From: Alphaproteobacteria bacterium
GTDB lineage: Bacteria; Pseudomonadota; Alphaproteobacteria; Rickettsiales; UBA8987
Direction of reading: 5' to 3'
NCBI GenBank assembly: GCA_003531345.1
Contig: DQGZ01000229.1
Location: 1-6,002 of the forward strand
Length of the DNA: 6,002 nucleotides
The notes below the pieces were generated by a model. The model saw only the letters and a program-made list of their open reading frames with translations. It was not told where the DNA came from and made no database searches. This document shows, in pieces, positions 1-5,633 of this stretch (positions are counted from its first letter, which is position 1; each line of letters begins with the position of its first letter). The position numbers and the translations under genes are program-made.

Positions 1-68
1 GGTCTTGGCTCTATTTTTTCATCATACTTAACATATGAAGGGTAATGTTTTGTGAATGGGAAATTCAT
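1..68 (-). CDS. Start of an unidentified gene, cut by the left edge (possible acyl-CoA synthetase N-terminus)
   Basis: An ATG on the minus strand (complement of 66-68) opens a frame that stays free of stops to the window edge. It encodes 22 residues beginning MNFPFTKHYPSYV and ending KIEPR. The frame is divergent from pdxJ, with 84 bp between the two start codons, as expected for a genuine gene start. The 'HYPxxV' pattern followed by an acidic/proline stretch resembles the first residues of AMP-forming long-chain acyl-CoA synthetases (typically '..YPxGVPxEI..'), but 22 residues are too few to assign a family and this is only a suggestion. No Shine-Dalgarno sequence is visible. The upstream sequence on this strand carries the same AACAACTAA motif found before pdxJ. 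The other two minus-strand frames and the plus-strand frames hit stops in this stretch. Confidence 0.45.
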   Translation of the reverse strand, partial: MNFPFTKHYPSYVKYDEKIEPR

Positions 69-119
69 CAGTTTTTAGTTGTTCGTTTTTCGTTTTTGGT
101 TAATTTAATTATTACAAAA

Positions 120-144
120 AACTAACAACTAACAACTAACAACT
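120..144. repeat. 7-bp tandem repeat in the pdxJ leader
   Basis: The unit ACTAACA is repeated perfectly for about 3.6 copies, ending 8 nt before the pdxJ ATG. Its AACAACTAA core (124-132 and again 131-139) is the exact reverse complement of TTAGTTGTT at 75-83, so the leader can fold into a 9-bp stem in two registers. The tract occupies the place where a Shine-Dalgarno sequence would be expected. It lies outside coding sequence: the pdxJ frame meets a stop at 123-125. Copy number could change by slippage, altering leader length or structure; that is inference. Confidence 0.8.
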
Positions 145-152
145 TATACTTA

Positions 153-875
153 ATGGCAGAAAAAGTTAAATTAGGCGTAAATATTGACCATATTGCCACC
201 CTGCGTAATGCACGGGGCGAGTATCATCCATCGGTTCTGCGTGCGGCTGAGATATGCAAAAAAGCTGGCGCTGATGGTATAACCATCCACCTGCGTGAAG
301 ATAGAAGGCATATAAGGGACAAAGACCTGATAGAGCTTAAAAAATGGAACAAATTACCAATAAACTTAGAGCTTGCCGCAACTGATGAAATGCTGAAAAT
401 AGCACTAAAGGTGAAACCGAATGCAGTTTGTATTGTGCCAGAAAAGCGTCAGGAAATAACTACTGAAGGCGGGCTAGATGTTGCTAAGAACTTTAAGAAT
501 ATCAACAAAATAACTAAAGAACTTAAAACAAAAAATATACTTGTTTCTCTATTTGTAAACCCAGATATTAAGCAGCTTGATGCCGCAAAAAAAGCAGGTG
601 CAGATATTGTTGAGTTCCATACAGGGAAATATTGTAATTCTAAAGGGGTAAAACGTAAAGCTGAACTAAAAAATATAAAAAAAGCCTGCGCTCATGCTGC
701 AAAAATTGGTATTATAGCTCATGCAGGGCATGGGTTGAATTATGAAACAATTCCAGATATTGTGAAGATACAAAATATTGAGGAACTGAACATTGGGCAT
801 TTTATAATCGGTGAAGCGGTATTTGAAGGACTGGAGAATGTTATAAAAAAGATAAGAAAAGTGATGAAAGTCTAA
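153..875 (+). CDS. pdxJ: Pyridoxine 5'-phosphate synthase PdxJ
   Basis: Cytoplasmic enzyme that condenses 1-deoxy-D-xylulose 5-phosphate with 3-amino-2-oxopropyl phosphate to form pyridoxine 5'-phosphate, the last ring-forming step of the DXP-dependent vitamin B6 pathway. The 240-residue product matches the family's usual length and is a single TIM-barrel domain. Visible signatures are GVNIDHIATLRNARG (8-22), GADGITIHLREDRRHI (39-54), NLE (71-73), VPEKRQEITTEGGLDV (95-110), EFHTGKY (154-160), AGHGLNY (191-197) and ELNIGHFIIGEA (211-222). His46, Glu73 and His193 stand where the catalytic His/Glu/His of E. coli PdxJ lie, and the phosphate-binding and LREDRRH arginines are kept. The ATG gives MAEKVKLGVN, aligning with the family N-terminus, although no ribosome-binding site precedes it. 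A 14-bp direct repeat spans the stop codon. In alphaproteobacteria pdxJ is commonly followed by acpS, as here. No damage is seen, so it should be functional. Confidence 0.97.
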   Translation: MAEKVKLGVNIDHIATLRNARGEYHPSVLRAAEICKKAGADGITIHLREDRRHIRDKDLIELKKWNKLPINLELAATDEMLKIALKVKPNAVCIVPEKRQEITTEGGLDVAKNFKNINKITKELKTKNILVSLFVNPDIKQLDAAKKAGADIVEFHTGKYCNSKGVKRKAELKNIKKACAHAAKIGIIAHAGHGLNYETIPDIVKIQNIEELNIGHFIIGEAVFEGLENVIKKIRKVMKV

Positions 876-893
876 TTAACAAAGTCTAATAAC
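867..893. repeat. Short tandem duplication across the pdxJ stop codon
   Basis: AAAGTCTAATTAAC (867-880) is followed immediately by AAAGTCTAATAAC (881-893), a near-perfect 13/14-bp direct duplication with one base missing. The first copy contains the pdxJ stop TAA at 873-875, so the protein is not altered. It abuts the palindromic repeat that begins at about 901. It could be a slippage duplication or a trace of a local rearrangement; the sequence cannot decide. Confidence 0.55.
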
Positions 894-900
894 CAAATTC

Positions 901-1033
901 GTCATTGCGAGCTGTTTTGGCGAAGCAATCTATCGGCTGGTGAGTCTTGCTAGTGAGAACGTAGTAAGTTTTCTAAACTATATTTGACTTCTTAGGATGG
1001 ATTGCTGCGTCACTATCGCTCCTCGCGATGATG
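901..1033. repeat. Imperfect palindromic interspersed repeat (GTCATTGCGAG family)
   Basis: The left arm (901-934) begins GTCATTGCGAG and contains GCGAAGCAATCTATC. The right arm (995-1033) contains GGATTGCTGCG and CTCGCGATGAT, its reverse-complementary counterpart. The outer 11 bp match at 9 positions (901-911 with 1022-1032), and GCAATC pairs with GATTGC further in. A second inner stem pairs GAGAAC (955-960) with GTTTTC (968-973) around a 7-nt loop, so transcribed RNA could fold into one long branched hairpin. This form, GTCATTGCGAG...GAAGCAATC...GATTGC...CTCGCAATGAC, is familiar as a non-coding dispersed repeat in rickettsial and other bacterial genomes, and behaves like a REP or MITE-type element. 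It encodes no transposase and fills most of the 205-bp pdxJ-acpS gap. There is no T-run on either side, so it is not a classical intrinsic terminator. Confidence 0.8.
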
Positions 1034-1080
1034 GTTATTTTATAGTCATTCTTGCAATAATAATTATGTAGGCAATTAAA

Positions 1081-1458
1081 ATGATAATTGGCATCGGAAC
1101 CGACATATTAAGCTATAAGCGCATTGAGGCGGTTTATAAACGCCAAGGGGCTAAGTTAATTAACCGCATACTTACTAAATTTGAAATAGACGAGCTTAAG
1201 AAAAGCCCCAAAAAGGATATTGTTGCATACCTCGCAAAAAGATTTGCTGCTAAGGAGGCAATATCAAAGGCATTAGGGATTGGCATAGGCGGCGAGTTAA
1301 GCTTTCAGGATATTGAGATAACCCATAATAAAAAAGGAAAACCGCTTGCTAAGGTAAAAAAATTCAATGAACTTAATATTCACATAAGCCTGAGTGATGA
1401 AAAAAAGGGTTGCGTTATTGCATTTGCAGTGGCTGAAAAATCTTCACTAGATAATTAG
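1081..1458 (+). CDS. acpS: Holo-[acyl-carrier-protein] synthase AcpS
   Basis: Transfers the 4'-phosphopantetheine arm of coenzyme A to the conserved serine of apo-ACP, activating it for fatty acid synthesis in the cytoplasm. The 125-residue product has the usual length of the small trimeric AcpS class. Both hallmark motifs are present: IGIGTDI (3-9), with metal-binding Asp8, and RFAAKEAISKALG (54-66), with metal-binding Glu59. The later conserved elements GIGGELSFQDIEI (68-80), NKKGKP (83-88) and HISLSDE (101-107) also match. The ATG yields the canonical M-I-I-G-I-G-T-D start. A weak AGG (1070-1072) sits 8 nt upstream as a possible ribosome-binding site. The gene follows pdxJ on the same strand, but the palindromic repeat separates them, so it may be read either by read-through or from its own promoter. 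A hairpin begins right at its stop codon. Confidence 0.97.
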   Translation: MIIGIGTDILSYKRIEAVYKRQGAKLINRILTKFEIDELKKSPKKDIVAYLAKRFAAKEAISKALGIGIGGELSFQDIEITHNKKGKPLAKVKKFNELNIHISLSDEKKGCVIAFAVAEKSSLDN

Positions 1459-1497
1459 CATTTTGCGCTATATAGTTGATAAGAAATAGCGTAATGC
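1458..1497 (+). other. Intercistronic hairpin between acpS and rsh
   Basis: CGCTAT (1466-1471) pairs with ATAGCG (1486-1491) around a 14-nt loop. After a bulge, GCATT (1458-1462) pairs with AATGC (1493-1497). The helix starts on the last base of the acpS stop and ends 18 nt before the rsh ATG. No T-run follows, so a Rho-independent terminator is unlikely. An RNA-processing, mRNA-stability or attenuating structure is possible. Calling it functional is inference from its position and pairing. Confidence 0.4.
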
Positions 1498-1515
1498 AGC
1501 CGTTAAAGTTAATAG

Positions 1516-3651
1516 ATGAATAATATCCAGAAAATACCAGGTCAGGAGTTGATAGATAAAATAGCCAGTTATCACCCAGATTTTGACAAAAATTTTGTAC
1601 AGAAGGCAATTGATTTTGCCGTTCAGTATCATGGCAGCCAGTTAAGACAGAGTGGTGAGGTTTATTACCAGCACCCGATTAGCGTTGCAATGATACTGGC
1701 AGACCTCAAACTTGACATAGGAACAATTGTAACCGCGCTGCTTCATGACACGATAGAAGATACCGAGGCAACTTACGAAATGATAGCAAAGGAATTTGGT
1801 GCTGAAGTTGCCCATGTGGTTGAAGGCGTAACCAAGCTGGAGAAGATAAATTTCCGCTCCGAAACAGAAAAACAGGCGGAGAATTTCCGTAAGTTTCTGC
1901 TTGCCATATCTCAGGATATAAGGGTGCTGATAGTAAAGCTGGCAGACAGGCTGCATAATATGCGTACGCTAAGTTACATTAAAAAATCCCAGAAAAGGCA
2001 GCGTATAGCAAAAGAAACCATGGATATTTACGCCCCGCTTGCCGAAAGAATAGGTATCAACACCATAAAAATAGAGTTGCAGGACCTCTCATTCAAGGAG
2101 TTATATCCTGATGCCTATGCCTCCGTCATTAACCGTTTGGAGTATTTACGCAGCATAGACAGCACAATAATAGACAATACCGTAAAAAAACTACAGCAGG
2201 TTATTAATGCTGCTGGAGTGAAGTCAGTTGTAACTGGTAGAGAAAAAATGCCTTATTCCATATGGCTGAAAATGCAGAAGAAAAAAATCGGTTTTGAGAA
2301 TGTTACCGACATTATTGCTTTCCGTGTCATTGTTGAGAGTGTTGATGATTGTTACCGTGCGCTAGGTGCGGTGCATACATCTTTCAAAATGCTCCCCAGT
2401 TTCTTTGATGATTATATAAGTAACCCTAAGGCAAATGGTTATCAGTCAGTTCATACTATAGTGATGGGAGAAAAGAACCAGCGTATGGAAATACAGATAC
2501 GCACTAATGAAATGCACGAGATCGCTGAATATGGTGTTGCCGCTCACTGGAGCTACAAGCAGGGCAGTAATTATAACATGGAGGGTTCACGCTATCGCTG
2601 GTTGCGGCAACTGCTTGAAGTGTTAGAAAGCGCCACTGACGCAGATGAAGTGCTGGAAAATACAAGGCTAGAAATGTATCATGAGAATGTTTTTTGCTTT
2701 ACCCCAAAGGGGGATATAATAGTTCTCCCGAAGGATGCAACGCCAGTTGATTTTGCATTTGCTGTGCATTCTCAGTTAGGTCGTTATTGTGCAGGTGCAA
2801 AGGTTAATGGGCGTATTGTTCCCCTGCGTACAAAACTCAAAAATGGTGATCAGATAGAAATAATCAAGGCAAAGGTTGAAACTGTAATACCAGTATGGGA
2901 AAGCTTTGTTAAAACTGGTGCTGCAAGGGCAGAGATTAGGCGTTTCCTAAAATCCAAAAAGCAGGACGAATTTCTGGAGTTTGGCAAAAATATAATATCT
3001 CAGATATATCTTCAGCAGGGCGGTGAGTTAATTGAAGCTGATTTGGAAACACATCTTGAGGAGTTCAGGAAAAAAAATCTTGATGATTTTTATATTGCCG
3101 TGGGGGATGGCGCAATAAACAAAAAGGATATTTATCGAGTTCTATTCCCTGATCAGGAAAATGGAGAAGAAAATACTAATCCTTCTGTGTTTGCCGCTTC
3201 AAATATTCCGTTGAAAGGCCTCACCAGAGATGTCTCAATAAATTATGGAAGTTGCTGTAATCCACTTCCTGGTGAGCGGATAGTGGGTATACAGACCGCT
3301 TCAGGTGTAGTTGTGCATCGTGCGGAATGTAAGCGCCTTGAGGAGTTTGTAGACCAGCCAGAAAAATGGATTGACCTTTCGTGGGACGAAAGCGCATCAA
3401 ACGCAGAATATCTATGCAGGCTTGATATTATGGTGGTTAACCAAAAAGGTGCGTTGGCAGAAATTACCCGCTTATGTGCAGATAATGAGGCAAATATATT
3501 CAATATGCGTATCTCTGGCAAGGGGCAGGATTTCTGCAAGATAACCCTTGATCTTGAGCTTTCAAACGCAACCCATTTATCACGGATAGAATATGCGCTA
3601 AAGGCAAACCCTATAATTTCTTCTGTAAAACGCCACAGAGGGGGTAAGTGA
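1516..3651 (+). CDS. rsh: RelA/SpoT homologue (RSH): (p)ppGpp hydrolase with atypical synthetase signature
   Basis: Long stringent-response enzyme of 711 residues, a usual length for Rel/SpoT. Domains in order: HD hydrolase (about 25-180), synthetase (about 230-350), TGS (391-449), helical region (about 455-560), conserved-cysteine domain (569-607) and ACT (about 633-708). Hydrolase residues look intact: RQSGEVYYQHP (44-54, His53), LLHDTIEDT (75-83, His77/Asp78, Glu81/Asp82) and KLADRLHNMRTL (141-152, Asp144). E. coli RelA, with its dead HD domain, lacks these. Synthetase motifs are GREKMPYSIW (241-250), TDIIAFRV (264-271), NGYQSVHT (307-314) and EIQIRT (325-330). Two features are odd. The site normally RFKD in bifunctional Rel/SpoT or EFDD in RelA reads FFDD (296-299). 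The TGS histidine after VHSxxG is Arg423. Cysteine-domain ligands C580, C581, H601 and C605 are present. Hydrolysis of (p)ppGpp is well supported; synthesis is likely but should not be assumed. No clear ribosome-binding site precedes the ATG. Confidence 0.95.
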   Translation: MNNIQKIPGQELIDKIASYHPDFDKNFVQKAIDFAVQYHGSQLRQSGEVYYQHPISVAMILADLKLDIGTIVTALLHDTIEDTEATYEMIAKEFGAEVAHVVEGVTKLEKINFRSETEKQAENFRKFLLAISQDIRVLIVKLADRLHNMRTLSYIKKSQKRQRIAKETMDIYAPLAERIGINTIKIELQDLSFKELYPDAYASVINRLEYLRSIDSTIIDNTVKKLQQVINAAGVKSVVTGREKMPYSIWLKMQKKKIGFENVTDIIAFRVIVESVDDCYRALGAVHTSFKMLPSFFDDYISNPKANGYQSVHTIVMGEKNQRMEIQIRTNEMHEIAEYGVAAHWSYKQGSNYNMEGSRYRWLRQLLEVLESATDADEVLENTRLEMYHENVFCFTPKGDIIVLPKDATPVDFAFAVHSQLGRYCAGAKVNGRIVPLRTKLKNGDQIEIIKAKVETVIPVWESFVKTGAARAEIRRFLKSKKQDEFLEFGKNIISQIYLQQGGELIEADLETHLEEFRKKNLDDFYIAVGDGAINKKDIYRVLFPDQENGEENTNPSVFAASNIPLKGLTRDVSINYGSCCNPLPGERIVGIQTASGVVVHRAECKRLEEFVDQPEKWIDLSWDESASNAEYLCRLDIMVVNQKGALAEITRLCADNEANIFNMRISGKGQDFCKITLDLELSNATHLSRIEYALKANPIISSVKRHRGGK
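3639..3644 (+). promoter_or_regulatory. Shine-Dalgarno-like AGGGGG for the aminotransferase gene
   Basis: A G-run inside the last codons of rsh lies 10 nt upstream of the ATG at 3655. It can pair with the 16S CCUCC tail with one G-U wobble and is the only strong purine-rich site before any gene in this window. Together with the 3-nt gap between rsh and the next start, it supports translational coupling. Confidence 0.5.
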
Positions 3652-3654
3652 GAA

Positions 3655-4488
3655 ATGGGCAAATACATAATACATAATGGCACATTTGCCTCTGCCAGCT
3701 CCAGCGTAATATCGCACACAGATAGAAGTTTCCGCTTTGGTGATGGTATATTTGAAACTATATTGGTCGCAAATGGGAAGATGTATGATTTTATATCCCA
3801 TCTTGAAAGGTTGAAGAACGGTTTGGCATATTTTAGTATTGAACTTAACTTTGGCAATATTGAAAAATATTGCCAGCAGCTTATTGAAAAAAATTCGCTT
3901 GATGAAGGTTATGTTAGGGTTGTTATTTCCCGTGGTAATATCCCTGAAAATTCGGTTGGCTACTCTCCTGATGGTGCAAAGCCGTATTTTGTAATAGAAA
4001 CCAGTGAAAAAAAGCTTCCTGAATTTAAAACTATTTCACTAGCTATTTCAAGCTGGAGATTATTTTATAAATTTCCATGTAAAACCAATAATTCCCTGCC
4101 TTATTGTATGGCACTGCTTGAAGCTTCCCAAAAAGGTTTTGCCAATGCGCTGATGTTGGATAATAATGATAATGTATGTGAAGCTGCAACAGGGAATGTT
4201 TTCTGGGTAAAGAAGGGGGTTCTTCATACTCCGCACACCTCTCTGCCTTTTATACCAGGCACAATAAGCAAGAAAATAACAGATCTGTATCAGGGGGAGA
4301 TTCAGCATTGCATATGTAGGTTTAATGAGCTTGAAACGGCGGATGAAGTTTTTATCTCTAATGTTGGTGGCATAATTACCTCTGTATCAAGTATAGAAGG
4401 GGTTGATAGGCGGTTCGAAGACCGCAAGGTTGCAACTCATTTAAGGCAAGTCCTGATAGACGAAATTTTAAAAGAGACGGTCAGCTAA
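3655..4488 (+). CDS. Class IV PLP-dependent aminotransferase/lyase (aminodeoxychorismate lyase-like)
   Basis: A 277-residue fold-type IV PLP enzyme, the group containing branched-chain aminotransferase (IlvE), D-amino acid aminotransferase and 4-amino-4-deoxychorismate lyase (PabC). Visible motifs are DRSFRFGDGIFETI (23-36), HLERL (49-53, with Arg52 as likely PLP-phosphate ligand), CKTNNSLPYCMALLEA (142-157, with Lys143 as the Schiff-base lysine), CEAATGNVFWV (175-185, with the cofactor-ring Glu176), PGTISKKI (201-208) and ELETADEVFISN (225-236). Length is normal for all three subfamilies. The 'RFGDGIFET' and 'KTxNxLPY' forms are, to my eye, closer to PabC-like and unassigned alphaproteobacterial members than to IlvE, so a role in p-aminobenzoate/folate synthesis is the leading guess. 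Substrate cannot be fixed by eye, and no symbol is given. It starts 3 nt after the rsh stop and is very probably co-transcribed with it. Its PLP cofactor derives from the pathway that includes the upstream pdxJ. Confidence 0.9.
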   Translation: MGKYIIHNGTFASASSSVISHTDRSFRFGDGIFETILVANGKMYDFISHLERLKNGLAYFSIELNFGNIEKYCQQLIEKNSLDEGYVRVVISRGNIPENSVGYSPDGAKPYFVIETSEKKLPEFKTISLAISSWRLFYKFPCKTNNSLPYCMALLEASQKGFANALMLDNNDNVCEAATGNVFWVKKGVLHTPHTSLPFIPGTISKKITDLYQGEIQHCICRFNELETADEVFISNVGGIITSVSSIEGVDRRFEDRKVATHLRQVLIDEILKETVS

Positions 4489-4602
4489 GTTGAGTATTCC
4501 TTATTTAAGAGGCGAAAATACTTCTCAAATTAAATACAAAAATTAAAAACCATTAGATTTTAACTGCAAGGCGTAATATAGGGTATTAAGCTCAAAAAAC
4601 TA

Positions 4603-5607
4603 ATGAATTTAATGACTAGAACTGATCAAGCCCCTATAATACATAGGAAGAAAACTCGTAAAGCTATTAAAATGCTTAAATTCCTGTTTAAGCTTTCTTT
4701 CAGTTTTTTACTGATAATGATAGTTCTTACAGAAATAGACATTAACAAATTCGTAAAGCAAATAACTAGTGCCAACCCGATATATTTATCGCTTGCTGTA
4801 ATATCTGTCATATTCGGGCAGGCGGTGGGAAGTATGCGTATGCGATATTATGGTGAATCATTACAGATATATTTTTCACGACTATATTCACTCGCCTTCT
4901 ATTTTATAGGAACATTGTTTAACATAGTTCTGCCAGGTGGAATAGGTGGAGATGGCTATAAGGCTTACTACTTCCAGAAAAAATTCCGTTACCCATGGCA
5001 TAAATCCGTGTTTGTAGTGTTGCGGGGCAGGGCGTCTGGGCTGCTGATATTGTGCCTTTTCTTAGGCATATTAGGGGTGTTATATAGTGACCTGATACAG
5101 GTAAAATACGCCAAGGAGTTTTTTCTCGCAGGGTTGGTTTTGTTATTTCCCGTATATTCCATTATGGTAAAAAAATTACTGAAAGAAACAGTTGAGGTTC
5201 AGGTTGGTGCTATTAAATATTCCGTTCTGGTGCAGATATTCTACCTGTTTGCGATAATCTTTATATTATACTCGCTTGGCACTTTCAATAACATCATGGG
5301 TTATATAATCGTATTCCTTATCTCTAATATCGTTGCAGTTATTCCTATATCATTCGGTGGGCTGGGCTTAAGGGAGTTCACCTTTATAAAAATGTCTGTG
5401 GTGATGCACCTGCAAACGGATATTGGCGTTGCCGCCTCAATGCTGTTCTATCTTGCTTATACAGTAACCTCACTTATAGGAGTTTTTCCTTATATATTCA
5501 TTGATAGGCTAGATAAAAGAGAGTTTGAATATTTACGGAAAATAGGAAAGATGAAGGATAAAGATAAAAGTGAAGAAAACTCAAGTACTGAGCAAGATAT
5601 TGGTTGA
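4603..5607 (+). CDS. Multi-pass membrane protein, lysylphosphatidylglycerol synthase TM-domain family (flippase-like)
   Basis: A 334-residue inner-membrane protein with about eight hydrophobic segments (roughly 28-46, 57-75, 96-112, 136-162, 172-187, 205-226, 229-247 and 274-300). The basic N-terminus suits a cytoplasmic start, and the C-terminal tail (301-334) is short and highly charged. Family signatures are GTLFNIVLPGGIGGDGYKAYYF (103-124, shown in full as the family's GGIGGD loop with flanks) and PISFGGLGLREF (248-259). These match the domain shared by the flippase half of MprF and many stand-alone proteins once called UPF0104. There is no cytosolic aminoacyl-transferase domain, so it should not be called a lysyl-PG synthase; lipid or lipid-linked-sugar translocation is only inferred. 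The start is uncertain: ATGs at 4603, 4612 and 4672 (Met24, just before the first membrane segment) are all possible, and none has a good ribosome-binding site. The 114-bp gap from the aminotransferase gene is AT-rich, with no convincing promoter or terminator. Confidence 0.85.
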   Translation: MNLMTRTDQAPIIHRKKTRKAIKMLKFLFKLSFSFLLIMIVLTEIDINKFVKQITSANPIYLSLAVISVIFGQAVGSMRMRYYGESLQIYFSRLYSLAFYFIGTLFNIVLPGGIGGDGYKAYYFQKKFRYPWHKSVFVVLRGRASGLLILCLFLGILGVLYSDLIQVKYAKEFFLAGLVLLFPVYSIMVKKLLKETVEVQVGAIKYSVLVQIFYLFAIIFILYSLGTFNNIMGYIIVFLISNIVAVIPISFGGLGLREFTFIKMSVVMHLQTDIGVAASMLFYLAYTVTSLIGVFPYIFIDRLDKREFEYLRKIGKMKDKDKSEENSSTEQDIG

Positions 5608-5631
5608 AAAACCTGATTTAGCAAAATTCAG
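5607..5631 (-). terminator. Weak possible terminator for the minus-strand gene
   Basis: Read on the minus strand just after the stop at 5634, CTGA and TCAG (within 5613-5631) pair across a short A/T helix with a mismatch, and the stem is followed by GTTTTT (5607-5612). The stem is short, so efficiency would be low. The position in the convergent gap favours a terminator, but evidence is thin. Confidence 0.25.
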
Positions 5632-5633
5632 TG

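Noticed and set aside
84..120. Possible sigma-70 promoter (TTGGTT at 96-101) in the divergent region
   Set aside because: No acceptable -10 hexamer lies at the right spacing, and the region is so A/T-rich that weak matches mean little.
901..1033. The palindromic repeat as a CRISPR unit or a protein-coding insertion element
   Set aside because: There is a single copy in the window, no spacer periodicity and no open frame of useful length.
1415..1956. Two minus-strand open frames (1415-1609 and 1642-1956)
   Set aside because: They oppose the end of acpS and the RSH hydrolase domain, and their translations are unlike real proteins.
1516..3651. Calling this gene monofunctional relA
   Set aside because: The HD hydrolase residues His53, His77/Asp78, Glu81/Asp82 and Asp144 are all present, whereas E. 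coli-type RelA has lost them.
3243..3857. A 204-codon open frame on the minus strand opposite rsh and the aminotransferase start
   Set aside because: It lies antisense to the conserved cysteine and ACT domains of RSH and to the first motif of the class IV enzyme. Its translation shows no family features, so it is a shadow of the plus-strand coding.
4060..4308. Minus-strand open frame inside the aminotransferase gene, and a similar one at 4626-4811
   Set aside because: Antisense to clearly conserved coding sequence, with no start signals.
4490..4523. Possible hairpin GAGTATT/AATACTT after the aminotransferase gene
   Set aside because: The stem is only 7 bp with a G-U pair, the loop is about 18 nt and no T-run follows, so a terminator call is not justified.
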